Assembly (NCBI GenBank): GCA_030248225.1
Contig: JASANE010018619.1
Location: forward strand, 26,824 to 90,823
Reading direction: 5' to 3'
Source of the DNA: Trileptium ribeirensis
Lineage: Eukaryota; Nematoda; Enoplea; Enoplida; Thoracostomopsidae
DNA length: 64,000 bases
Positions 56,901-64,000 of the stretch are shown in pieces. The notes beneath the pieces are model-generated. The model was not told the origin of the DNA and did no database searches. It saw only the letters and a list, made by a program, of their open reading frames with translations. The first letter of the stretch is position 1. Each line of letters starts with the position of its first letter. A program made the position numbers and the translations under genes.

Positions 56901-58644
56901 AATTTCGTCATGTTTTAAAGAGAGAGCCAAAATTTTGTCATGGGTCTCAACCACGAAGGACCCGTTACTTGCCAGGGGGACTTTGAAAATGCCAGAGGCG
57001 CTCATTTTGGTGAAGCCAGAATGACTCAATTAAATAATGACACTGTGAAAACAGGAAACAACGACACTCTTCAATCACAACAACAACAAAATCACTAACA
57101 TAAACCAATGTTTTTAACCAATGGCTGCCATTAATTATATTTCCAGCCAAATTTCCCCTCCCAACCAAATCGATTTATAAACAACAAATCCGTATTATTT
57201 TACGAAATCTTCAACTCGAGATACCTTTAAGCGGATCCAACTAACCGCAGTTTAGTGATAACATTCTAAAACATGGTCGAATTTTGCTTATGATAAGTAC
57301 GAACGTAATAAAGATGCGCCAATTTATAAAAAATATCCAAAAAGGAGGATTGAAAACGTTCGATGACCAAATAATCAATACAGCATTCTCTACTTTGGAG
57401 AAAATTGCTACATGAGCGACAAAAATAAAACTTAAATCGGTAGCCCAATTTTAACTCGGAGTACACACATCGCTCTTTCAGCTACAGTGTCCTCAAAATA
57501 CATGATGGATTACAATATTCAGATAAAGGCAGTGTGTGTATTTATAATAAAGTCACTGTATGGTTTTGCTTAATAGTTAAAATCACTGCGCCTATGCTAC
57601 GTACATCAAAAGCAACTGCCGCATTCTGGCATGATAGGCAATCAGAGAAGTCCCGACAACAAAAAATTTAGTAAAATTTATTGTGGTGTCCAAAAATGCT
57701 AAATTTCGTCAGTTTTTCGGTGATACCTCGACTCGAACAACAAATTTTCAAAAAATGTTAAAAGGAAGCAAATTAGTGAAACTTCCTTTGAGCGCGTAAT
57801 AATTGCAATGAAATAATATAAAAACAGTATGATAAGCAATAATAAAAGCGCGTTGAACAATTATTTTAAACAAGAAACTAATGTTGTGTTTCGAAATGAC
57901 ATTTCTAAAAATAAATCTCGATAAGCTACATCAAGGTAAATTCGCACAAGCTAAAATCTCCCACATAAACCTATTCTAAATGAACCAGATTCACATTGGC
58001 CCAAGTCATTGAGGAGCATGACGTTATATTTTAAAAAAGAACAGCTTAGTGGTGATGGAAGGTTCGGGCGGGGGGTTGCAGCCCCCCCCCGACTTAGTCT
58101 TGGGCGTAGTACAATCGTAATATTATGTACGCTTAGCATGTCGAGGAAGACTCATATAGGCTTAATATATCGAGGACGGTACACACAGCATATAGATAAC
58201 GCCCTTCAGCTTGACTTTGTATGTAGTACTAGTACTCACAAGTGATGTGCGTTCGAGAAATCCCAAATTTTGCTTTGAATGTGGTCGAATTCTGCTTGAC
58301 ATCTGTTCGAAATTTTCTATGCACTTTTTCTAAAATTTGCTTGAAAGCTGTTCAAAGCATGTTCTAGAATAAGTAAGCTTTGTTCGATTTCGGGGTCCAC
58401 GATCGTTCCTTTGAAAGGTGACAGTCACTTCTGGCTTGTAGTTAAAATCGGTCCTCACCCGAATGCTCCTGAAATGTGGCTTTAAACAATTCAAGCGCTT
58501 CGAGTCGAGACCGCTCGACGATGATCATTCGCTGTGAACGAGTCATTTCGTCGCTGAACGCCATCAGCTCGCCGATCCTTTGCCGATGACAGTCTAGTAG
58601 TTGCTGCGTTTCCAGCATTATGATCACGTATCGATGCGACTCAA
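38751..58644 (-). CDS. SENP6/SENP7 (Ulp2)-type SUMO protease gene, multi-exon, 5' incomplete
   Basis: Nine exons on the minus strand rebuild the C48 cysteine-protease domain that removes SUMO, in this subfamily mainly poly-SUMO2/3 chains in the nucleus. Their order is 58644-58459, 56464-56302, 53711-53595, 52342-52187, 51009-50917, 48690-47781, 42448-42344, 40426-40240 and 38948-38751. Each junction used here has GT/AG borders and compatible phase, except between 47781 and 42448, where a further exon of 3n+2 bases must be missing. The triad is His at 48684-48686 ('[12 protein letters not shown]'), Asp at 42427-42429 ('CIIVFDSL') and Cys at 40279-40281 ('[12 protein letters not shown]'). A 303-codon exon splits the catalytic domain between His and Asp, like the loop insertions that distinguish SENP6/7 from SENP1-3 and 5. 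Exons upstream of 58644 were not found. Confidence 0.88.
38949..40239 (-). other. Intron of SUMO protease gene
   Basis: AT-rich, with no repeat boundary or ORF that I can support. Confidence 0.6.
40240..40426 (-). CDS. SUMO protease exon with catalytic cysteine
   Basis: 62 codons starting '[11 protein letters not shown]' (the family's 'YL.VEWE' motif) and containing '[18 protein letters not shown]'; the Gln of VPQQ and the Cys of DCG are the oxyanion and nucleophile residues of C48 proteases. The donor is 'atg|gtaagc'. Its leading base completes a Ser codon from the previous exon. Confidence 0.93.
40427..42343 (-). other. Intron of SUMO protease gene
   Basis: No gene or clear repeat recognised. 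GC-rich patches near 41040-41150 lack element boundaries. Confidence 0.6.
42344..42448 (-). CDS. SUMO protease exon with catalytic aspartate
   Basis: 105 bases behind a strong acceptor 'ttcttttttcag'. It reads '[10 protein letters not shown]' then, near the end, 'NTVSMLR', corresponding to the family's conserved DSL motif and the helix before 'YL.VEWE'. The donor 'agaag|gtaagg' joins in phase with the Cys exon. Confidence 0.92.
42780..43113 (+). repeat. Dispersed palindrome-rich repeat, copy
   Basis: Carries the 'aaaattttcagcgaa', 'gagcccaaaattttaccagg', 'gcacgaactgagggagcacc' and 'aaaatgccac' words of the family at 840-966/5681-5914. The left end is worn. It lies in an intron of the SUMO protease gene. 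Confidence 0.55.
43114..44516 (-). other. Intron part, no gene seen
   Basis: Between the Asp exon and the 303-codon exon, where one more protease exon of 3n+2 bases should lie. Around 44035-44120 there are repeated words built on 'agacgcaatt'/'aattgcgtc', probably a decayed inverted-repeat element. Confidence 0.4.
44517..44857 (-). repeat. Dispersed palindrome-rich repeat, most complete copy
   Basis: Read on the minus strand it starts 'ctctccattcgctgaaaatttt', continues through 'ccgggggcgcc' and 'gccacggaaaaatgg', then 'gcttttgatggagataaa', and ends in 'ctctaatttggagag'. It aligns in order with the two halves at 840-966 and 5681-5914 and defines the unbroken layout. No coding capacity. Confidence 0.65.
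45438..45957. repeat. Tandem triplication, 173-bp period
   Basis: Three consecutive units start at about 45438, 45611 and 45784. Copies are identical by eye except for a base in 'cattgtggg'/'cattatggg' of the last unit and the unit junctions. The near-identity points to very recent expansion. It lies in a SUMO protease intron. Confidence 0.92.
45958..46859 (-). other. Intron part, no gene seen
   Basis: AT-rich sequence without a recognisable gene or element ends. Confidence 0.5.
46860..47250. repeat. Dispersed repeat shared with 61600-61960
   Basis: Shares 'cagggagtggtcccacaaaa', 'gatgagctga', the 'ttttgccattttg'/'tttttgctattttgac' block, 'atgagtta' and 'ttttcac' followed by 'cctcagtg.aaa' in the same order with the segment inside the element at 60787-62576. 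Diverged; ends not defined. Confidence 0.5.
47781..48690 (-). CDS. SUMO protease exon: catalytic His plus 300-residue insertion
   Basis: Acceptor 'ttttag'. The first codons encode '[17 protein letters not shown]', the strand carrying the catalytic His. About 290 residues of Ser/Thr/Gln/Glu-rich, low-complexity sequence follow, ending '[11 protein letters not shown]' before 'gtaagt'. SENP6/7 proteins carry insertion loops in this position, but a single exon holding most of it is notable. It ends in phase 0, whereas the next placed exon needs phase 2, so one exon remains unplaced. Confidence 0.88.
48691..50599 (-). other. Intron part, no gene seen
   Basis: AT-rich. Around 49385-49405 it shares 'ctgacatgataggc' with 'ctggcatgataggc' near 57630, so a dispersed repeat is likely. 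No ORF with recognisable domains. Confidence 0.45.
50600..50790. repeat. Decayed mariner-like element with internal short repeats
   Basis: The right end 'tacttttgtccacgactgta' resembles the TA-flanked end of the mini-element at 37514-37581. The interior repeats 'aaattgtgtccgt' and 'gaaattgc.tc' in both orientations. The left end is unclear, near a 'ccaaagtaag' word. Confidence 0.4.
50917..51009 (-). CDS. SUMO protease exon before catalytic His
   Basis: 93 bases behind 'ggttttag', coding 30 residues with '[19 protein letters not shown]', the family's tryptophan helix and the strand leading to the catalytic His. The donor 'ccacga|gtaagt' leaves two bases that complete an Asp codon with the first base of exon 48690. 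Confidence 0.93.
51010..52186 (-). other. Intron of SUMO protease gene
   Basis: Contains a short partial duplication: 'aagcctacgtttttacacaacgctttggc' near 51543 resembles 'aaaacacgttggctttgcaaacttt' near 51439. No other gene seen. Confidence 0.45.
52187..52342 (-). CDS. SUMO protease exon, 'FFWTRL' helix
   Basis: 156 bases: '[20 protein letters not shown]' then 'FFWTRLIQG', matching the SENP6/7 segment after 'IIDFYLKY', followed by an acidic loop. Acceptor 'gttttag', donor 'actgt|gtacgt'; phases fit both neighbours. Confidence 0.9.
52343..53594 (-). other. Intron of SUMO protease gene
   Basis: No gene or defined repeat. A few GC-rich stretches (52640-52690, 52910-53110) have no boundaries I can defend. 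Confidence 0.5.
53595..53711 (-). CDS. SUMO protease exon, start of catalytic domain
   Basis: 117 bases encoding '[20 protein letters not shown]' and '[12 protein letters not shown]', the hallmark opening of the SENP6/7 protease domain (the substrate-binding 'L.EGE.LND..IDFYLKY' element). Acceptor 'tgtttcag', donor 'ctcaa|gtaagt'. Confidence 0.94.
53712..54921 (-). other. Intron part, no gene seen
   Basis: A plus-strand open frame of 144 codons at 54214-54648 has no recognisable domain and lies antisense within the intron; treated as chance. Confidence 0.45.
54922..55769. repeat. 146-bp tandem duplication, second unit interrupted by a hAT-type element
   Basis: The unit (from 'cctcggatt' to the next 'cagaaatcctcgga') starts near 54924 and again near 55070. 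The second unit is 700 bp, exactly 146 + 546 (element) + 8 (target duplication). The first unit therefore preserves the pre-insertion sequence around the insertion point. Confidence 0.9.
55119..55664. mobile_element. hAT-type non-autonomous element (546 bp)
   Basis: It begins 'tagggaacgaccgaatac' and ends 'gaatattcggtcattcccta', with 'ccgaata' words repeated in both orientations near both ends. The flanking octamers 'gtttaaac' (55111-55118) and 'ctttaaac' (55665-55672) match in 7 of 8 positions. A second copy is at 59433-60218. Its interior has no transposase. Confidence 0.85.
55770..56301 (-). other. Intron part, no gene seen
   Basis: AT-rich; nothing recognised. Confidence 0.5.
56302..56464 (-). 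CDS. SUMO protease exon upstream of the catalytic domain
   Basis: 163 bases between 'cgtttttag' and 'gtaagt'. It encodes a Ser/Asn-rich start, then helical '[20 protein letters not shown]' and '[10 protein letters not shown]'. It ends with two bases that combine with the first base of the 'LFVYPPPP' exon to give Val, so the phase agrees. No named domain. Confidence 0.75.
56670..57012 (+). repeat. Dispersed palindrome-rich repeat, copy
   Basis: Starts 'ctccactcgctgaaaattttgtcagggggcatgagc' and ends 'gccagggggactttgaaaatgccagaggcgctcattttgg', the family's left and right ends. The interior has diverged, and the palindromic core around 56700-56740 is changed to 'cctggcctgaccggggg'. Confidence 0.6.
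57013..58458 (-). other. Intron part, no gene seen
   Basis: AT-rich apart from a G-run/C-run palindrome near 58068-58090 ('gggggg.tgcag.cccccc'). No exon recognised. Confidence 0.45.
58459..58644 (-). CDS. SUMO protease-linked exon, helical
   Basis: 186 bases between 'tattttcag' and 'gtgagg'. It codes a long amphipathic helix ('[20 protein letters not shown]', '[18 protein letters not shown]'). Its last base plus the first two of the next exon give Glu, so it joins in phase. Membership in the SUMO protease gene rests on phase and order only. Its own 5' phase shows that at least one more upstream exon exists. Confidence 0.65.
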
Positions 58645-59432
58645 CTGAAAATACAATAGCACTTTTGGCGTTGGGGCACTAAGTTGTCTAAGGTATGATA
58701 GCTATGCAGTTGCCATTATACAAAATGACCAAAGCAAGAATCATAGGGCAGAAAAAACCACATCCGTGGCCAAAAAAAGTCTTTATCAAACCACTCTTCT
58801 AGGCCACCTTAGCCAAAAAATGGTTAGAAATACATCAAAAAATACATACGACTTTCAAATTTTATTTTCGGATACTGAAAATGTTTTTTATTTCATTAAG
58901 CACACTATCTGAATGTTATCGCCCGGGCACTGGCACGACTAGATGCTTACGCGGAGAAGGAATACAAAATCAGGCCAGATCACGATCAACGACTATTCTC
59001 GGGTTCCAAGTCCAGCTTTATGGTATCTTAAAGACCCAGAACCGAACAATAGTTATAAATAAAATAAATGTATTGCTATAGCATCACGCGGAACTGTTAA
59101 GACAAGGATAATTATTTAAAAGTCATTAAATATACTAGAACTACGTCGAAACTTCATATTTTGTGTTTCAATATTTCATAAATTGGAATTAGACAACAGC
59201 TTAACAGGTCATCGCTAACGAACACTCGCTTGTCTTATCGCCAAGATAGTGATTTTGGATGTTTGAATATGTAATTTACAAAGATATATTTATATTGAGC
59301 AATAATTTACAAAAGGAACCATGAATTGCTCTACAAAATGAGACTAAAACACTATATGGTGTCCCATAAATAACGCCCCAGCATGCCATAATAAACATAT
59401 ATAAAAGGCTTTTGTTATGCACCAACTCTAAT
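58645..59432. other. Non-coding stretch, no gene seen
   Basis: Includes 'ggtgtcccataaataacg' near 59361, similar to 'gggtgtctcataagtaacgg' at the window end, a word often found at ends of mariner-like elements. Confidence 0.4.
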
Positions 59433-60218
59433 TAGGGAACGACCGAATACCTAATTTCACCGAATACCGAATATTCGGCTCCTACTATCGGCCGAATACC
59501 GAATAGTGTTGTTCGCAACACCTATGTATGATGAGAAATCTATAACTCTACAAATCCACCAATGCATCTACGTGCACCATGCAACAGGTCGTTTTGTGTT
59601 GTGTTGCTGAGTCAGCGATAGTTTTTATTCGATGAATTTTTTTGCTTTGTGCTCTCGTTTGTTAGGTTGAAGTTATAATTTTGTTTTTTATTGATTTTTT
59701 ATAACTTCATTATCTAGACAACGGCGATAATTGGTGCGTGAAGTCATATTGTTAAAAAGAACGGCTCAGTGCGTGGTGTACGGGGGCGGTAGACTTAGGG
59801 TTAGGCTTATGTAGGTATGTAGAACGGCATAGCATGATGTCTCACTTCACATTCACGATGTGTCAAAGAAAACGAACAAATCCTGCTGCATTTAGACCCC
59901 ATAGTATTAATTTCGCCACTATTATGGCAGCGAGATAGTGCACGGCCTATGAAGAACATAACCGTGGGGATCAGAACATTCGATCCGGCTGCGAACTGAA
60001 TTGATGAGTCTCAAACGCATCTTGTCTTACCAAAGTTGGACGTATTTAGCGGTTTGCAGCATCATCATCAGGACTCTGGCCGTAAAATTAGGATATCTGG
60101 TGGGCAGATTTTGACTCTATTTTTCAACTAACAGGGGCCAGTCATCTATTCGGTATTCGGCCGAATTTTGTCAACTATTCGGCAGAATACCGAATACCTA
60201 CTATTCGGTCGTTCCCTA
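59433..60218. mobile_element. hAT-type non-autonomous element (786 bp)
   Basis: It begins 'tagggaacgaccgaatac' and ends 'ctattcggtcgttccctaa' (element end at 60218), flanked by a perfect 8-bp duplication 'actctaat' (59425-59432 and 60219-60226). It is the same family as 55119-55664, sharing the interior 'cggtagacttagggttaggc' block, but about 240 bp longer in the right half (about 59917-60160). Confidence 0.9.
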
Positions 60219-60226
60219 ACTCTAAT

Positions 60227-60786
60227 ATATAACTTAGGTTTCTGATGAATAACACTCACGCTACGTGCGAACCTGGGCGCCTCCGAGATCAACGCATTCC
60301 AGTCGGAAACACATAGTTCGGCAGACAGGTTTACGTTTATGTACCTACTTATTCAATACTCCCACAGAAAAAAGTCAGGAGGGTTTAGGTCAGGGCAACA
60401 AAAACAAACTCGAATTGACTTTGTCGGACTAATGCCAAAGTAAGTAATAGAAAATACCAGCTATCCCAGCATCACCAGATGCCGTCGGTGGTAGCCCTCT
60501 TCGCGTCAAGTCAGCTACGGACCCTGTTAGATCACACGTTTTATTAATTTAAGGCGAAGGTTTATGATATGTAGGCTGTGAAGACGAATGCAGGAACCAT
60601 TGTCGCAGAACGTCACAGCTATTTTGGTTAAGTGTATACAGTCTTACGGCAGTTATTGGATCAGCCAAATTAAGTCGAGTACCAGACAGTTTTCTATACG
60701 TAGATATATATATAATATGTTCGATTAAAATTCCTGAAAGAATGAAGGTTGTAAGCATATTGCGTCAGTATCAGCAGTGTAAAGAT
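60227..60786. other. Non-coding stretch, no gene seen
   Basis: No ORF or repeat boundary supported. Confidence 0.45.
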
Positions 60787-62576
60787 TAGTGATGGGCAGT
60801 GATATGGGTTACCAAATCCGGGTAAAATTGTGGATCAAAATGTACATCAGATAATCCGGATATTTATAACCATTATACTAAAATATGAAACTTTTATTTA
60901 AACTTCAAATACTGTATACTAGACTTGGTCATTCATTACTACAGCTGTATTTATCATGAATTAACGATTTGAGATATAAGCAAACATTGTTCTTTTTATA
61001 AGATGCTTCTAAAGAAATATTTGCGGTATAGGTTTATATTGAGTAGAAGATTAAGCCTATATTAGTGGGCAGTTTTTAATTTATAGTGGTCATAATTCAA
61101 TGCATATTTAACGCTAATTTATTCAGAATAAAGCCTAAATTTGAGACATTTTGGGTATCTTGGGGATTTCGATGTTAGGTGGGGGTTCCAGAAAGCCGCC
61201 AGAGCCAACTGGAAGTCAGAGATGCAGGATTGTCCAAAAGCCGCCAACTTACAGGTATAGTCTAAAAACAGTCGGGGCTAAATACCCAATTTCGGACAAA
61301 AGTTTGACATGAAGTTTTGAATTTAGAAATTGTCCAAGACAGTGTGCAGTTTGACAGAGTATTTTAAAAGTGTATCTATTACATGAATTTTCATGATATA
61401 GTTAAATTTTTTTGTTCAGACTGTGCCATAATTCTCAAAGTAATATATAACAATCAACGGAATACATAATATACTAATATTTTAAAATGGGGTATGTCGA
61501 TCATAAAACTACTGAAATGGTATGGAATATTCTGAAACTATCGTATTCAGCGTATCGGAAAACCCACATTGATCATTCTTGATACCCTGTAAATAATGCA
61601 ATCAACAAACGATATTTTGTAAATCGAGTTCCTTTCGGTAAACCTTGGCAGGGAGTGGTCCCACAAAAGTGATATTGGACAGGCTGTAGATCTGGATGAG
61701 CTGATTCCTGCGAAACATCGATAGTCGTGTTTCTAGATTTGACAAAGGATCCTAGAAACCAGTTTTTGCTATTTTGACACGTACGAGGCCACAGCTCCAA
61801 GAGTTTTCGTAAAGGGAACGTCGTCATTCGTTTTTCTTTCAAACAGATTGTAGGAAGTAGTCAGCCCCAAAGATGATTTATGAGTTACACCGACATACAG
61901 ACATTTTCACGATCGTCCGACGTAGCCACCTCAGTGGAAAATGTGCTCGCATCGGTCGCTGTGTTTCAACAAACTGCAACTCCACTAGTCAAAATCCAGG
62001 AGACTATACTACAAAAAAACTGAAAATTAATCTTTGAGTCTCAAAACGTTATGAGATCTGGGAAAAAATTGGAAATTTCGACAAGTGATTTGGTTACACA
62101 GGGTAAAAATGCTACAAAAAAATTAAACCTGTGCTTTATTAGTGAATCTAATTCTGTTTGTAAATACATTTTATGAGCATTAAGTTATACCCTATCACAA
62201 ATTAATTTATGATAAAAAGACTAGAGAACAAACGGAATTTGAAAGTTTTCGAAAAGCGAAGGTTTGAAAAATGGGAGGTATTTTGGTTTCCTGAAGAGCC
62301 TTCGTCACGTTTGTCTAAGCCGAATATATACACTAAAATTATCCCCTTAAACCCACAATATGTAAATCCAGTGACAAAATGTCTTCTCATAACGTTATAG
62401 AAAGAAATGACGACTACTCGGAACCTGGAATGAAGGGTTTTTGGCTTCTCTTTTGAGAAAAATTATCGCAATTAGTTACCCGAATCAATACAGGATATTC
62501 GGATTATCCGGAAATTCCGATGTCACGAACAATATCCCGGTACGAAATCGTATCCGGATATCGTTGCCCACCTTAA
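60787..62576. mobile_element. hAT-like non-autonomous element (about 1.79 kb)
   Basis: It starts 'tagtgatgggcagtgatat'; the reverse complement of its end reads 'ttaaggtgggcaacgatat'. Both sub-terminal regions carry 'atccgg' words. The flanking octamers 'gtaaagat' (60779-60786) and 'gtaaaaat' (62577-62584) agree in 7 of 8 positions. It contains a copy of the repeat seen at 46860-47250. No transposase ORF. Confidence 0.6.
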
Positions 62577-62700
62577 GTAAAAATGAGTAATATATTCTAC
62601 GATATTACAGCCCTGTGCAGGTAGAAGCTGCAAATAAATTATAAGGTACGCTAAGAACTTACCTGAGGCAAGTGATAATTAGATTTAGTGTCTTTTACAG

Positions 62701-63099
62701 CAATTCAGTGCGGATACAGTTTTTTGATGTCGACGCGTCACATTCGCGAGTGGAACCAACACATCGAAGGCAATTTGGCGCTGATTTGGCTGCTATTAAC
62801 GCCGGAAGCCGCTAATAAAATTAAGCTGTACTTGTCGGATCGGGCCTCGAAGTTAAGCAACACCAACGGACAAAGGGAAGTTGCCGCAGCAACACTTACG
62901 AGCGGTAGTACCGACGGCGCCTCTTCCGGTCAAATATCGACGAATCCTGGTGAAATCGGCAACTCATCGACATCAAGACGTGCTGTGGCGCATATGGAGG
63001 CCACAAGTGGATCACGAGAGACAGCTCAAATAATGACGAATTCTCCGCACTGTGACGAATATTTGGAGACGCTGTATTGTTTTGATCCAGAGTCGAAAG
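62701..63099 (+). CDS. Exon of an unrecognised plus-strand gene
   Basis: A 399-bp open stretch sits between the acceptor 'gtgtcttttacag' and the donor 'aaag|gtataa'. The N-terminal third is helical ('REWNQHIEGNLALIWLL', 'NKIKLYLSDRASKL'); the rest is Ser/Thr/Gly-rich and ends 'CDEYLETLYCFDPESKG'. I recognise no family. GC content and clear splice borders set it apart from the surrounding AT-rich DNA. It is opposite in strand to the SUMO protease and its other exons would lie beyond the window or in unrecognised sequence. Confidence 0.5.
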
Positions 63100-63397
63100 G
63101 TATAATTATTGCGATCTGTTCCGTGGTTGTCTTCATGTACCTGTAATATTTGTAGTGACGAGTTTTAGGCTAACTAGCTTTACCTGGGCAGTATAAAGTT
63201 TAGTTTACGATTTAGTACTCAATTTTGCATATGTGCCGAGTCAGTTTCAGTGTCGACTGTATTATATTGCGATGCAACTAATTGCATTCTGACTGAGTGA
63301 ATGAAACTAGCGAAGCGCATAATTCTTACTAACAGTGACAAACAAAATTCCAACATCACCACGAAAACCGGGCCAAACGTGCTCAAACCGGGCCCAA

Positions 63398-63990
63398 AAT
63401 CAGTTACTTATTATAACTCGACAGCAGGTGTAGATATCTGAGTGAAATTGGCTCTTTTTGTAAAGCAAATAAGTCTGTAAAAATACTAGGTTGCTTTTCT
63501 AGGCGGTTCTCTCAGGACGCAGGATTTTGGTTAAAATGTGTTCCAAACTTTGCTCATGAGCCAAAATACACGAAAATGTTAATATCTCGACAAACACTTG
63601 ATGTATACAGGCGTTTTTGGTCTCATTTTGTAGGACAATTTATTCTATACGTAACATAAAATAATGTGCTCCAATTGTTGTTATATACCTTGTGGAGTTT
63701 GCTCAAAAGGGTTTGTAATCGGCCCACTGTACCAAAAATACACGAAAATGCTATTATCTCAGCAGCCACTCGAGATAAATGGACGTTGTTGGTCTCATTT
63801 TGTAGAGAAATTCATCTTCAATGTAGCTGCGAATGGTGTGCTGTTATTGTCTTTATTTACGGTGCAGGGCTGGGTCAAAAAGGGCTTTTCAATGGGCAAA
63901 TGAGGCCCAAAATAAACGAAAATGGTTGTATCTCCCAAACCGCTCGAGCTATATATAGGGTGTCTCATAAGTAACGGCCCAACTTCAAAC
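63398..63990. repeat. Diverged tandem repeats, about 170-bp period
   Basis: The word 'ccaaaatacacgaaaatg' followed by a 'tatctc' and a 'ctcgag'-like segment recurs near 63562, 63732 and 63905, with a weaker start near 63398. 'ggtctcattttgtag' recurs at about 63619 and 63792. Copies are strongly diverged; short frames across them are not genes. Confidence 0.6.
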
Positions 63991-64000
63991 TGCTGCTGAT

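Noticed and set aside
63664..63974. Short Cys-rich frames at the window end
   Set aside because: They lie in diverged tandem repeats and differ between units.
1..64000. CRISPR arrays, rRNA or tRNA genes
   Set aside because: No regularly spaced short repeats with unique spacers and no rRNA or tRNA cloverleaf sequence was recognised by eye; a covariance-model scan would be needed to exclude tRNAs fully.

Overview
The window is a piece of an invertebrate animal genome; the species cannot be fixed from sequence alone. The evidence for a metazoan is: a spliced SUMO-protease gene with kilobase introns and GT/AG borders, CR1-like LINEs, several hAT-type non-autonomous transposons, and a very large LTR retroelement related to Ty3/gypsy errantiviruses. 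No rRNA, tRNA, CRISPR array or bacterial-type operon was recognised.

Layout. 1-10169 is a transposon graveyard. A CR1-like LINE (about 967-5680) is broken by frameshifts and by a 1152-bp hAT-type element with a perfect 8-bp target duplication, and it splits an older dispersed palindrome-rich repeat. A second, 5'-truncated CR1-like LINE lies on the minus strand (6040-7090), followed by another hAT-like element (7253-8032) and a 175-bp tandem duplication.

10170-33964 is the centrepiece: a 23.8-kb LTR retroelement with very long LTRs (3358 and 2636 bp, TGTA...TACA ends). It carries one uninterrupted 4337-codon ORF whose domain order is Gag, a long linker, an Env-like membrane glycoprotein (internal signal peptide, furin-type site, fusion-peptide-like segment, transmembrane helix), then protease, reverse transcriptase, RNase H and integrase. 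Env therefore sits between Gag and Pol in the same frame, not downstream of Pol. Behind the polyprotein are two paralogous accessory ORFs (418 and 419 aa) with a Rossmann/SGNH-hydrolase-like core that lacks the catalytic serine. Each ATG directly follows a splice-acceptor-like sequence, suggesting spliced subgenomic mRNAs. All three reading frames are open and the LTRs are nearly identical by eye outside two rearranged blocks, so the copy looks young.

33965-38750 holds no recognisable gene. From 58644 down to 38751 the minus strand carries a multi-exon Ulp2/SENP6-SENP7-type SUMO protease. I could place nine exons with matching splice phases and the complete His-Asp-Cys triad; one internal exon and the 5' end are missing. 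Its introns are full of repeats: the dispersed palindrome-rich family, a 173-bp tandem triplication, and a hAT-type element inserted in one unit of a 146-bp duplication. Further hAT-like elements (59433-60218, 60787-62576) lie upstream. A 399-bp plus-strand exon of an unknown gene (62701-63099) and decayed tandem repeats end the window.
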